The translations under genes and the position numbers were made by a program. A stretch of DNA of 52,380 nucleotides from an uncultured Alphaproteobacteria bacterium. GTDB lineage: Bacteria; Pseudomonadota; Alphaproteobacteria; SP197. Shown piece by piece: positions 18,341-26,943 of this stretch. The notes under the pieces are model-generated. The model did no database searches, had not been told where the DNA came from, and saw only the letters and a program-made list of their open reading frames with translations. The stretch spans positions 1 to 52,380 of the forward strand of contig CALSLK010000018.1 in the NCBI GenBank assembly GCA_943787175.1, in the 5' to 3' direction. Positions within the stretch are counted from its first letter, which is position 1, and every line of letters starts with the position of its first letter.

Positions 18341-19536
18341 ATGTGGTTGACCAACGGACACTGGTTTGACGTTGATAGCGCGGCGTTCCGGACCGGAGAT
18401 ATCCGCGTTGCGGACGGACGCATCGCAGAGATCGGCGATGCGTCCGCCGGAAGCGAAACGCTCGACATGGAGGGGCGCTGGCTGATGCCAGGATTCATCG
18501 ACAACCATGTGCACATCACGCTCGATACCCTCGACGGCGTCGGGCAACAACGTGTGGCGCGATGCCCTGCCCCGGCAGCATTGCCATTCATGCGGCATGG
18601 AATGCACGACGCCTTTTGATGTGCGGTATCACCACCGCACGCGATGTCGGTGGCTGGGATTATCACGAGATCGCCGTGCGCGAGGCCATCGACGCTGGCA
18701 AGATCGAGGGCGCACGCCTCTTCTGTTCCGGAAAGATCCTCTCGATGACATCCTCAAGCACGCCCTACTATCCCGGCATGTATGAAGAATGCGACGGCCC
18801 CGCCGAGATCAGGAAGGGCGCGCGCAAGCAACTGGCCATGGGCGCGAACCTCATCAAGATTCTGGCTTCGGGTGCGGTAAACTCGACCAAATACGAACGC
18901 GCCGACGCGATCCAGCTTCGTCCTGACGAAATCACAGCAGCCGTCGAAATCGCCGAAGACAACTACACCCATGTTGCCGCGCATGCACACGCCACAGAAG
19001 CGATCAAGAACGCCGTGCGCTGCGGTTGCCGCAGCATCGAACACGGCAGTTACGCCGATGACGAAGCCCTTGCGTTGATGGTTGAGCACGGCACCTATCT
19101 GGTCCCGACCTTCTGCACGGCCCACGCGTTCCTGAAGGACCCCAAGTTTGCCGACCAGGCCCTTCCCCACGTCAAGGAACGCTACAAATCACGCGAAGTC
19201 ATGCGCCAGAAAAACGTGCGTGCCGCGCACAAGGCAGGCGTGAAGATGGCCATGGGCAGCGACGTGGGAACACCCGGCAATCACTGCGGTGAGAACATGC
19301 AGGAGCCCGTTCTTCTGGTGGAGAAATGCGGCCTCTCTCCGGCCGAAGCAATCCTCATCTCGACACGTAACGGCGCGGAGTTGCTGGGTCAGGAAGACAA
19401 TCTGGGCACGATTGCCCAGGGCCGTATCGCCGACATCATTGCGGTGCCGCGCAATCCCCTGGACGACATCGCCACACTCCATGACGTCGACTTCGTGATG
19501 AAAGATGGCGTTGTGTTCCGCGACGATCGAGCCTGA
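18341..19536 (+). pseudogene. imidazolonepropionase-like amidohydrolase, frameshifts near residue 68
   Basis: The N-terminal beta domain (MWLTNGHWFDVDSAAFRTGD) and the first metal motif GFIDNHVHITLDTLDG are followed by two slips near 18541-18567 (GGG and CCCC runs); removing one base from each joins NNVWRDALPGSIAIHAAWNA to LLMCGITTARDVGGWDYHEI. The remainder is intact: ANLIKILASGAV with the Lys, THVAAHAHATEAIKNAV, CRSIEHGSYADDE, AMGSDVGTPGNHCGENM with the terminal Asp, and the C-terminal GRIADIIAVPRNPLDDI. About 397 residues. It should hydrolyse an amide or ester bond with one or two metals; members include prolidase-type and xenobiotic amidases. Its stop nearly touches the convergent gene at 19540. 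Confidence 0.85.
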
Positions 19537-19539
19537 ACC

Positions 19540-20262
19540 TCAGCCCGCCAGGGCAGCATGGTGCCGGGCGACCGCTGACACGAAGGCACTGATCAGAGGA
19601 TGGCTGCGACCGGTCAGCGCGGAACGTTCCGGCTGAAAGAGCGTGCCGAAGAAGAATGGATGGCCCTCAAGCTCAAAGGCGCGTGGGTCGCCTTCGTTAT
19701 CGAAACCGACAAACCGCACGCCCGTATCCGACAACAACTCTTCGCACGCGGTGTTGAAGCCGTAACCGCAACGATAGCCCTCGGTCACGGTTGGCGCGGC
19801 AACCACATCACGCAGACGCGAACCCGGAAGCAGGTTGATCTCGCCGGTGGCTTCGACCAGCGAACAGGTCAACGGCGTCATGATCGCCAGTTCGGCATCG
19901 GGATTGGACTCGGCATGATCGGCCTCTGCGCGACCCGCTACGTTGCGGGCGATCTCGATCAGGGCATGCTGGAATCCGCCACAGGTTCCAAGGAACGGGC
20001 GGGCGCTCTCGCGGGCAAGACGGATGGCGTCGAGTGCACCATCCATGTTGGCATAGGCACTTGCGGGTACACACCAGACTCCATCGAAGCCTGAAAGCTG
20101 ATCTGCAACATCGTCGCCAAGGCTGGCAGTCTCGACCCAGATGCCTTCGACCTCCGAACCCGTCTGAGCACAGGCGATCTCCAGAGCACCGGGAATGGCG
20201 CGGTGCGCCGGCACCTCCTCACTGTAGTCACCGACAAGCGCGATTCTGGCCGACCCGGTCAT
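19540..20262 (-). CDS. CTP synthase C-terminal region-related protein (GATase1-like)
   Basis: A 240-residue glutamine-amidotransferase-like protein: SARIALVGDYSEEVPAHRAI, FDGVWCVPASAYANMDGALD, and the nucleophile elbow FLGTCGGFQHALIE. The usual catalytic FHPE is FQPE here (GTLFQPERSALTG), so the classical Cys-His-Glu glutaminase triad is incomplete. I recall this family as one in which the Cys of GTCGG is sometimes selenocysteine; here it is Cys (TGC). No synthase domain is attached. Start at 20262 was chosen because its ATG overlaps the Rieske stop (ATGA), giving translational coupling. Function unknown. Confidence 0.82.
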   Translation of the reverse strand: MTGSARIALVGDYSEEVPAHRAIPGALEIACAQTGSEVEGIWVETASLGDDVADQLSGFDGVWCVPASAYANMDGALDAIRLARESARPFLGTCGGFQHALIEIARNVAGRAEADHAESNPDAELAIMTPLTCSLVEATGEINLLPGSRLRDVVAAPTVTEGYRCGYGFNTACEELLSDTGVRFVGFDNEGDPRAFELEGHPFFFGTLFQPERSALTGRSHPLISAFVSAVARHHAALAG

Positions 20263-21437
20263 GCTGTCATTACCTCTGCGATCTGCTTGTGGAAGTGAAC
20301 GGTGCCCTGATCCCAATAGGGTGCCAGCCGGCCGCCGTCATAGGCATCGCACAGGCGGCCCTCCTGGAGCCGGCGGCAGATGTCTTCATCTTCGCGATTG
20401 AGAAGGTCCCATTCGCGGTAAAGGTTGTCGCGTGTTTCCTTGAAGGCCGGATTGCCGACATCCTCCGGTACGAAATAGAACCACATGTGCATACGTGTTC
20501 GTCCTGCACCCAACGGTTCGAACTGAACGAACTGTGCGTTGGAGGGATAGACGTTGAGCGCGGTGTTGGGGAACATCACCGTATAGGCAGCTCGGTTCTG
20601 CCCTTCAGGGGTGATTCCAGGCACCAGTGACATGCCCAGGCCGGATTTGTCGCCCGCGCCACCGCGGCCGGCTTCCTCGAACCAGTATTCGTTCATCAGG
20701 TGGCGGCCCATGGTCAGCATGGACTTGCGGGCATCCTTGGTCATCGACTGATTGAGAGCCGGATGCACCAGAAACACATGGTAGAAATCACAATAGTTCT
20801 CGAACGCCAGCTTCCAGTTGCAATCGAACTCCCATGTTTCGTGATGCGCACAGGTCAGTTCGCCCAGACGGATGCCCGAGAACCATGCCTCGACCGGAGC
20901 AATATGGCCTTCAAACGATTCTGCTCCGCCATCAAGATTGACGAAGATCCAGTCGTGCCAAGTCTCGGTGCGAACTTCGAATAGCGAGACGTTATCGTCG
21001 CCCTGGGTGTCGTGACAGTCCGGCCTGTGGAAGTGCGGCCGTGACTTCAGCTTGCCGTCCAGTGCATAGGTCCAGGCGTGATAGGGACAACTCATCATGG
21101 CAAGGCCGTCAGCGCCTTCAGTGACCAGTCGCGCGCCACGATGCGGGCAGACATTGTGGAAGCCGCGAACGATGCCGTCACGTCCGCGCACCAGGATTAC
21201 CGGCTGGCCCGCCACTGTGACAGGCCTGACATCACCGGCATCGGGAAGCTGGCTTGCACGCCCCGCAAAGACCCAGGTGCGCGCGAACAGGTACTTCTGC
21301 TCGAGTTCATAAAACGCTTCATCGACAAAGGCCGCATTCGGCAATCCGCGCGCCTGCTCCATTTCCAGGCCCATCTTTGCCAGGACATCATCGGTCAACA
21401 CGGAGCGTATGCTCCGACCCATCGCGACATCAGGCAT
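20259..21437 (-). CDS. Rieske non-heme iron oxygenase, alpha subunit
   Basis: A 392-residue protein with Rieske ligands CPHRGA (about residue 93) and CPYHAW (about residue 114) and the mononuclear-iron region ENYCDFYHVFLVHPAL (Asp, two His). MFPNTALNVYPSNAQFVQFE and RMHMWFYFVPEDV match the choline/carnitine/glycine-betaine oxygenase branch more than the aromatic dioxygenases (inference). Substrate not provable. The ferredoxin-reductase partner is not in the window. It is coupled by ATGA overlap to the GATase1-like gene and divergent from ppk2. Confidence 0.9.
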   Translation of the reverse strand: MPDVAMGRSIRSVLTDDVLAKMGLEMEQARGLPNAAFVDEAFYELEQKYLFARTWVFAGRASQLPDAGDVRPVTVAGQPVILVRGRDGIVRGFHNVCPHRGARLVTEGADGLAMMSCPYHAWTYALDGKLKSRPHFHRPDCHDTQGDDNVSLFEVRTETWHDWIFVNLDGGAESFEGHIAPVEAWFSGIRLGELTCAHHETWEFDCNWKLAFENYCDFYHVFLVHPALNQSMTKDARKSMLTMGRHLMNEYWFEEAGRGGAGDKSGLGMSLVPGITPEGQNRAAYTVMFPNTALNVYPSNAQFVQFEPLGAGRTRMHMWFYFVPEDVGNPAFKETRDNLYREWDLLNREDEDICRRLQEGRLCDAYDGGRLAPYWDQGTVHFHKQIAEVMTA

Positions 21438-21604
21438 AGCGATCTCCTGTCATACTCGTCGGGAACCCGAGCCTAGTCGCAGAGATAGCAAGTTGAAATA
21501 GTGGCGCGCGAGTTTCACCTGCAATCAGAAGCCACACTTGACCTGTGTCAAGGTGTCCGTGGGCAAGCCCTATATGACCACACGGTGACAAAGGGAGCAG
21601 AACG

Positions 21605-22591
21605 ATGACCACCAGCAATCGCGGGGCCAGCGCCCAAGGGCAGGCGCCATCAGCCACGCCGGCCAAAACCAGACCGGCCCGGCCGAAAAAGGCGTCATCA
21701 GCCACACATGAACTGGCAGAGATGCGGCAGAACCCCGAAGCCGTTGCCAGGATCTTTCGTGAGGGCGTTTATCCCTACAAGGACAAGATGCGCCGCAAGG
21801 CCTATGAACAACACAAGGCGGAACTGCAGGTCGAACTGCTGAAGGTACAACGCTGGGTCAGGGAAACCGGCGAGAGGGTCGTGGTCCTGTTCGAAGGACG
21901 CGATGCTGCCGGCAAGGGCGGTACGATCAAACGTTTCATGGAACACCTCAATCCCCGTGGCTCCCGGGTCGTCGCTCTGGAGAAACCGACCGAGCGTGAG
22001 CGCGGCCAATGGTACTTCCAGCGCTATGTCGAACACCTGCCGACATCGGGTGAAATGCTGATGATGGATCGATCCTGGTACAACCGTGCGGGTGTCGAGC
22101 GTGTCATGGGCTTCTGTTCTGGTGCCGAGTACCTGGAATTCATGCGCCAGTGTCCGGAATTCGAACGCATGCTGGTCAACAGCGGCATCCGCCTGTTCAA
22201 GTACTGGTTTTCGGTCACCCAGAAAGAACAGGCGCGGCGATTCAAGAGCCGCAAGGTCGACCCGCTGAAACAGTGGAAACTGTCGCCGGTGGATTTGGCC
22301 TCGCTCAACAAATGGCAGGACTATACCGAGGCCAAACAGGCCATGTTCTTCTATACTGACACGGCCGATGCGCCATGGACGGTGATCAAATCCGACGACA
22401 AGAAACGCGCGCGTCTGGGCTGCATGCAACACTTCCTGTCATCCCTGCCCTATCCCGACAAGGACACATCCATCGTGAAGGGGCCCGACCCCTTGATCGT
22501 CGGCTCGGCACGACGGGTCGTCTCACATGACGACCCGTTCTATGCCAACATCAACGGCGCCGCGAGCGAGACCCACAACGCGGACGGTTGA
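21605..22591 (+). CDS. ppk2: polyphosphate kinase 2
   Basis: A 328-residue PPK2. It has a basic Ala/Pro-rich N-terminal tail (residues 1-35), Walker A GRDAAGKGGTIKRF (about 97-110), the lid region TERERGQWYFQRYVEHLP, Walker B MMDRSWYNRAGVERVMGFC (about 152-170), and the C-terminal KWQDYTEAKQAMFFYTDTAD and KSDDKKRARLGCMQHFL. It transfers phosphate between polyphosphate and nucleoside diphosphates in the cytoplasm. A GGGAGCAG ribosome site precedes the ATG. It stands alone, divergent from the Rieske gene. Confidence 0.96.
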   Translation: MTTSNRGASAQGQAPSATPAKTRPARPKKASSATHELAEMRQNPEAVARIFREGVYPYKDKMRRKAYEQHKAELQVELLKVQRWVRETGERVVVLFEGRDAAGKGGTIKRFMEHLNPRGSRVVALEKPTERERGQWYFQRYVEHLPTSGEMLMMDRSWYNRAGVERVMGFCSGAEYLEFMRQCPEFERMLVNSGIRLFKYWFSVTQKEQARRFKSRKVDPLKQWKLSPVDLASLNKWQDYTEAKQAMFFYTDTADAPWTVIKSDDKKRARLGCMQHFLSSLPYPDKDTSIVKGPDPLIVGSARRVVSHDDPFYANINGAASETHNADG

Positions 22592-22831
22592 TCAGCCGAA
22601 GGCGATCCTCGTGATGACGTTTTCATCGTCGTGGTAGATGTTCACGCGGTCTGGGTTGTAATCCATGGTGACTGCGGAGTTCGGTCCGATCACGCGGAAT
22701 GGCCGATCCAGAAGCTCTGGACATGGCCCTTCATCGCCGTCGGCTTGGGCCGGACGGATGGCTGCAAGGCCCGCGCCGCCCAGGGCAAGCAGACCCATGA
22801 GATCACGGCGGGTCGTCGTTGAATCAGGCAT
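22592..22831 (-). CDS. I78-family peptidase inhibitor-like protein with Tat-like signal
   Basis: Start at 22831 gives a 79-residue protein beginning MPDSTTTRRDLMGLLALGGA, a twin-arginine-like signal. The mature part FRVIGPNSAVTMDYNPDRVN and ENVITRIAFG matches the I78 inhibitor fold (VTMDYxPDRxNI...ITRixCG). The usual C-terminal Cys is Phe here, so the disulfide to the N-terminal Cys (GPCPELL) is absent. Probably periplasmic; inhibition of a serine protease is inferred from the family. It converges on ppk2, whose stop is adjacent. Confidence 0.8.
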   Translation of the reverse strand: MPDSTTTRRDLMGLLALGGAGLAAIRPAQADGDEGPCPELLDRPFRVIGPNSAVTMDYNPDRVNIYHDDENVITRIAFG

Positions 22832-22941
22832 CGCAAATTTCCTTCTGACATCGTTCAAGGTGGCGCTTCGTGCCACCGCCTGCCAGCCTGATACCCAGAG
22901 CAAGAGCAATCTGCAAATTGCCGCAACGTTGTGGAGTCGTC

Positions 22942-23334
22942 ATGAGCGAGCCAGACTTTGTCACCGTCACACCCAATCTTGTCCCTGATGCCATCGCCCC
23001 CGACGGATCGGAAGTGCGTTTGATGGGCGCCGTCAAATCCGGAACCATGGCAAGCTTCACCCTCCCCGCCGGCGCGTGTTCAGCTCCGATTGAACACCGC
23101 ACCGTCGAGGAACTCTGGGTCGTGGTCTCTGGCCGTGGCCAGATGTGGCGCAAACAGGGAGACCGCGAAGAGATTACCGACCTTGTGCCCGGCATCGGCC
23201 TGTCGATCCCGCTGGGCACGCATTTCCAGTTTCGCGCAGCACCTGATGCGGCCTTTGTCGCGGTGGGCGTCACGATGCCGCCATGGCCGGGGCACGACGA
23301 AGCCATTCCGGTTGAAGGCCCCTGGAAGGCCTGA
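22942..23334 (+). CDS. cupin domain-containing protein
   Basis: A 130-residue single-cupin protein. The first cupin motif is SAPIEHRTVEELWVVVSGRG, with HxxxEE in place of the canonical HxHxxxxE, and the second is GIGLSIPLGTHFQFRAAPDA. It may bind a metal or a small ligand. Start at 22942 is set by GTGGAG just upstream. It converges on the PNPOx-family gene with overlapping ends. The role is unknown. Confidence 0.85.
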   Translation: MSEPDFVTVTPNLVPDAIAPDGSEVRLMGAVKSGTMASFTLPAGACSAPIEHRTVEELWVVVSGRGQMWRKQGDREEITDLVPGIGLSIPLGTHFQFRAAPDAAFVAVGVTMPPWPGHDEAIPVEGPWKA

Positions 23335-23882
23335 TCAGCCCAGGATATTGGTCGGAAAACCATCGATGCTTTTCTGGTTCTTGATAGACCAGTACTGACG
23401 CACCTTTTCCTCGCCCAACTTGGCGTAATGGGGGACCAGTTCCGTTTCACCGCGCTGACCCTGGTAGTCATAGAACGGCACGCCGCTGCCACGGATGATT
23501 CGACACGTTCGATCGCGATATCAATGATCTGGCGCGACCCGGCCATGGTGGGAAACAGACCGACCAGTTCATCCCAGCCCACATCGCGGGGATGCAACAG
23601 CTTTGCCGTACCATAGACCCGGACGATCATGGGTTTGCCCTCGAAGGCCATGAACATGAGGGTGATGCGGTTCAACGCCTGCAAATGTGCCGACGTTTCG
23701 TTGCCACTGCCGGTCAGATTGAGCCAGACAATACGCTCTGGCGAGAGAATGCGCAGGCTGTCGAGCCCCTTTGGCGAGGTGTTTACGCGCCCATCGGCTG
23801 CAGCCGTGGCAACAAAGAACATCTTCTGTTCCTGAATAAAGTCGGTGAAGCGCTGATCGAGTGCGGGGAGTGGGTTTGGCAT
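23335..23882 (-). pseudogene. pyridoxamine 5'-phosphate oxidase (PNPOx)-family FMN protein, single frameshift
   Basis: MPNPLPALDQRFTDFIQEQK, FFVATAAADGRVNTSPKGLD, RIVWLNLTGSGNETSAHL and RITLMFMAFEGKPMIVRVYG are the split-barrel flavin-binding segments of PNPOx-like proteins. The frame is lost near 23493; adding one T gives ESSCGSGVPFYDYQGQRG, after which the end IKNQKSIDGFPTNILG is in frame. About 182 residues when repaired. The gene is divergent from the YafY-type regulator across a perfect palindrome, so it is probably that regulator's target. Confidence 0.85.
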
Positions 23883-23919
23883 GGCTTCCTCGTGGTGTTT
23901 GAGACAGATTGCCCCAACC

Positions 23920-23943
23920 CTACTGACAGCATGCTGTCAGTAG
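23920..23943. promoter_or_regulatory. 24-bp perfect palindrome, probable operator for the YafY/WYL regulator
   Basis: The sequence reads CTACTGACAGCA and then its exact reverse complement TGCTGTCAGTAG, a perfect 12-bp inverted repeat with no spacer. It lies between the divergent PNPOx gene (start 23882) and the WYL regulator gene (start 23981), 37 bases from each start. Its position and symmetry fit autoregulation by a dimeric HTH protein. Confidence 0.75.
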
Positions 23944-23980
23944 CCGCAGAGCATTCTTTCGCCCATGGAGACCTGTTGCC

Positions 23981-24679
23981 ATGCGCCGCGCCGACCGACT
24001 GTTCGAACTGATCCAGATTCTGCGCCGTGCGCGCACCACGCTGACGGCAGCACAGCTTGCCGAAAGGCTGGAGGTCACGCCGCGCACGGTCTATCGCGAC
24101 ATGGCTGCCCTGATCGCCATGCGCGTCCCGGTCGAAGGAGCTGCCGGCGTCGGCTACATCATGCGGCCCGGCTATGACCTGCCACCGCTGATGTTCGACC
24201 ATGAGGAAATCGAGGCCATTGTGGTCGGGCTGGAACTGCTGCGACGCACCAGCGACAAGGGCCTGCAGGCAGCCGCCAAACGTGTCACTGCCAAAATCGC
24301 AGACGTCCTGCCCGATCCGCGTGAAGCAGACATGGCGGATGGGCGGTTCGTGGTTTCGCGGTTTGGCGCTCCCGATCCTGGAGCTGCCGACATGGGCATG
24401 TTGCGCGCTGCCGTGCGCGGCGACCGGCAACTGGCCATCGACTACCGCGACGAAAAGGGCGATGCCAGCCACCGAACGGTCCTGCCACTGGCCGTCATTT
24501 ACTACACCGAGGTAACGGTATTGGCGGCCTGGTGCGAACTGCGCCAGGGCTTCCGACATTTCCGAGCGGACCGGATCATCACTTGTCAGGAAACCGGTGA
24601 AACCTTCAGTGACCGTGCAGAAGACCTGCGCCGAGTCTGGAATGAACAGCTGATCATGCCCCACGATGCCGTACCGTGA
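23981..24679 (+). CDS. YafY-family transcriptional regulator (HTH_11 + WYL domain)
   Basis: A 232-residue regulator. The N-terminal winged helix (MRRADRLFELIQILRRARTT, LTAAQLAERLEVTPRTVYRD) is followed by GAAGVGYIMRPGYDLPPLMF and a WYL domain (AVRGDRQLAIDYRDEKGDAS, LPLAVIYYTEVTVLAAWCEL, GFRHFRADRI). It probably senses a small ligand or nucleic acid and binds the palindrome upstream. It is divergent from the PNPOx gene, which is a frequent partner of such regulators. Confidence 0.93.
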   Translation: MRRADRLFELIQILRRARTTLTAAQLAERLEVTPRTVYRDMAALIAMRVPVEGAAGVGYIMRPGYDLPPLMFDHEEIEAIVVGLELLRRTSDKGLQAAAKRVTAKIADVLPDPREADMADGRFVVSRFGAPDPGAADMGMLRAAVRGDRQLAIDYRDEKGDASHRTVLPLAVIYYTEVTVLAAWCELRQGFRHFRADRIITCQETGETFSDRAEDLRRVWNEQLIMPHDAVP

Positions 24680-24819
24680 AGAGGGATAAAACCTTCTAAA
24701 CCAAAGTCCAATAGGGCCGGGTTTAAGCCTTTCGCCAATGGCCCCTTGAGCATCGGCGCATCAGGTCTCGAGCAAGCCGGACGATCTCCGTTCGGTGTCC
24801 CATCGAAAGGAACAGCTCT

Positions 24820-25098
24820 ATGTTGAAGACCTCTGCAGCCATTGCCCTTGCCGCCGGCATCGCGTTTCCCGCCCTGGCAGCTACCGACACGAACGAATGG
24901 GTCGGACAATTGCTTGGAACCTCGCAGGCCGAGATTGCATCCGTGCTTGAGGAGCGCGGCATCGAGATCGTTGCCTTCGAAATTGAAGACGACGAGATCG
25001 AGATCAATATCGTTCAGGACGGACAGGAACTGGAACTCGAAATCGACCCGACGAGCGGCCTTGTGACAGAAGCCGAAATCGAGGATGACGACGACTAA
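24820..25098 (+). CDS. small exported PepSY-like protein
   Basis: Ninety-two residues. A signal peptide (MLKTSAAIALAAGIAFPALA) is followed by a very acidic domain of PepSY-like pattern (TSQAEIASVLEERGIEIVAF, ending TSGLVTEAEIEDDDD). GGAAC precedes the ATG. The periplasmic role is unknown; it may bind a peptidase or metal. It is upstream of the LuxR-type gene. Confidence 0.72.
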   Translation: MLKTSAAIALAAGIAFPALAATDTNEWVGQLLGTSQAEIASVLEERGIEIVAFEIEDDEIEINIVQDGQELELEIDPTSGLVTEAEIEDDDD

Positions 25099-25112
25099 CT
25101 GCGAGCTTGGCG

Positions 25113-25147
25113 GGCGGGGAAGGAGAGCTGGTCTCCCCTTCCCTGCC
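25113..25147 (+). terminator. possible transcription terminator hairpin after the PepSY-like gene
   Basis: GGCGGGGAAGGAGA pairs with TCTCCCCTTCCCTGCC around a short GCTGG loop with a small bulge. It lies 15 bases after the stop. There is no clear T-run, so intrinsic termination is uncertain. Confidence 0.35.
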
Positions 25148-25186
25148 ATCGCATTCTAGTATCGCTGCTCAACTTAGGAGAACGAC

Positions 25187-25693
25187 GTGCGGGACAAGCT
25201 TGGATTGTTATGGTCGCTTCTGGCTATTCAGACCCTATGCACGGCGTTTTTTCTGGCCGACGCGCTGGGCGACCTGTTGTTCCACACCGACGTCATACCC
25301 GAAGGATCCAGCGATGTATTCGAACTCATCGTCGTGCTGGTGCTGATCGGAAGCACTGGATTTACGGCACTACAGGTCCGCCGCGTGATGCAGCGCCACA
25401 AGCACATCGAAAGCCAGCTTCGTGCAGCATCGGGTGCCTTTTCCGAAATCGTCGACGAACACTTCAATGCCTGGGCCTTGAGCGAAGCAGAGCGAGATGT
25501 TGCGCTTCTTCTGATCAAGGGGCTCTCGATTGCCGAGATTGCCGCCCTGCGCGAGACCAAGGACGGCACCATCAAGGCGCAATCGAATGCGATTTACCGG
25601 AAGTCAGGCGTGGCCGGGCGCGCCCAGCTTGTCAGCCTCTTCATCGAAGAACTGATGGCCGACACCATCACGAGCGTCAGACAGGCTGACTGA
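25187..25693 (+). CDS. membrane-anchored LuxR-type HTH regulator
   Basis: One hundred sixty-eight residues with a GTG start after AGGAGA. Two hydrophobic segments (LGLLWSLLAIQTLCTAFFLA, residues 5-24, and ELIVVLVLIGSTGFTAL, about 46-62) are followed by a linker helix and a GerE/LuxR HTH (LSEAERDVALLLIKGLSIAE, then GTIKAQSNAIYRKSGVAGRA). There is no receiver or autoinducer domain. It may regulate transcription from the membrane; targets unknown. The preceding PepSY-like gene could be co-regulated. Confidence 0.82.
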   Translation: MRDKLGLLWSLLAIQTLCTAFFLADALGDLLFHTDVIPEGSSDVFELIVVLVLIGSTGFTALQVRRVMQRHKHIESQLRAASGAFSEIVDEHFNAWALSEAERDVALLLIKGLSIAEIAALRETKDGTIKAQSNAIYRKSGVAGRAQLVSLFIEELMADTITSVRQAD

Positions 25694-25697
25694 TTGT

Positions 25698-26897
25698 TCA
25701 GGCGGCGTGGTGCATGACCTCGTCGCGTGTGGCCTGAAGCAGATCGAGATCAAAGCCATAGAGCTTGGCCGCATTCCCACACAAAACGTGATGAGCAGCT
25801 TCAGGAGTCAGCGCATCGCGGATCTCCCGGATGGCACGGGCGCCATCGGGAAACACACCCTCGTCATGGGGGTAGTCATCGCCCCAAAGCAGGCAGTCGC
25901 TTCCCGTTAGCGGAACATTGTGAAGCCCCACGGGGTCATCGGTGATGGTGACGGCACATTGGCGATGAAAATATTCGCTGGGCTTGAGCTCCAGATTTTT
26001 CATGCCCAGATGTCGCTGCCGGTTCATCTGGTCCATGGCATGCAGAAGCCAGGCTAGCCAGCCGCATTCACTTTCGGTCACCACGACCTTGAGGTCGGGA
26101 TGTCGCTCAAGCACACCCGAGCCGATCAGTTCGGCAAGCGGCGACATGCCTGCGGCCATGCCCATAACCGTGATGTTGATAAGTTCGGGACCGCCTTTCT
26201 CGACTTCATCGAGCTGGCGCAATTCCGCAATACGGTCATCCGACAGGTCGGCAACACTGACCATGTCACCGCGCAGCGCCAGATTACCGCTGAAGATATG
26301 GAAGTTGAGCGGAATGCCCGCCTCCTCAGCCAGGCTCCAAAGCGGTTCATAGAGCGGCAACCGATAAGGACGCCACGGCACGGTTCCGGGAAGGAACAGC
26401 GTGGAGAAACCCAGCTTGATGCAGCGCTCTGCTTCGGCGAGCGTCTCCCCGATCGTATCGATGGCCAGCATGGCAGCTGGTTTAAGCCGGTGATGATGGG
26501 GTGAGAACGTGTCCCAGGCGAAGTCGTTATAGGCCCTGGCCCAGGCGTGATTGAACTCGGGCGACGAGTTTCCCATGGAGACGCTCAGACCGATGTTGGG
26601 GAAAATCACCGCAGCATCGACCCCCTGGAGCGCCATATGCTTGAGACGGTAGTCGAGATCCGTGCCCTGGCTGGGATCACTGCGAAACTCCTTCATCAGA
26701 TCAACCGGGCCGGGCTTCGCCCTTGGTGCGCGGAACAGGTCTTCACCGTCCAGCGACATCTTGAAGTTGCCGTCTGTGTTGATCTCGAGCTCAGGAAGCA
26801 ACGGAAGGAACTCCTTGGGCATGTATGCCCGCATCGCTTCGGGCTCACCAACATGCGAGTCCGCTGAAATCACGACATCATGGAGAACCTTGGTCAT
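25698..26897 (-). CDS. amidohydrolase 2-family metal-dependent hydrolase
   Basis: A 399-residue TIM-barrel protein of the Amidohydro_2 (ACMSD-like) family: VVISADSHVGEPEAM (here D-S-H instead of the H-x-H motif), ALQGVDAAVIFPNIGLS, IPLNFHIFSGN, HPDLKVVVTESECGWLA, and LLWGDDYPHDEGVFPDG with the catalytic Asp. Known relatives are decarboxylases and hydrolases of aromatic or lactone substrates. It is intact and separate from the ABC exporter genes that follow on the same strand. Confidence 0.9.
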   Translation of the reverse strand: MTKVLHDVVISADSHVGEPEAMRAYMPKEFLPLLPELEINTDGNFKMSLDGEDLFRAPRAKPGPVDLMKEFRSDPSQGTDLDYRLKHMALQGVDAAVIFPNIGLSVSMGNSSPEFNHAWARAYNDFAWDTFSPHHHRLKPAAMLAIDTIGETLAEAERCIKLGFSTLFLPGTVPWRPYRLPLYEPLWSLAEEAGIPLNFHIFSGNLALRGDMVSVADLSDDRIAELRQLDEVEKGGPELINITVMGMAAGMSPLAELIGSGVLERHPDLKVVVTESECGWLAWLLHAMDQMNRQRHLGMKNLELKPSEYFHRQCAVTITDDPVGLHNVPLTGSDCLLWGDDYPHDEGVFPDGARAIREIRDALTPEAAHHVLCGNAAKLYGFDLDLLQATRDEVMHHAA

Positions 26898-26943
26898 GAC
26901 AAACCCTCATCGTGCTTGATCTGCAAAATGATAGCACAACCGC

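Noticed and set aside
21532..21560. CTTGACctgtGTCAAG as an operator or -35 box for ppk2
   Set aside because: A short inverted repeat, but no -10 at proper spacing and no comparative support.
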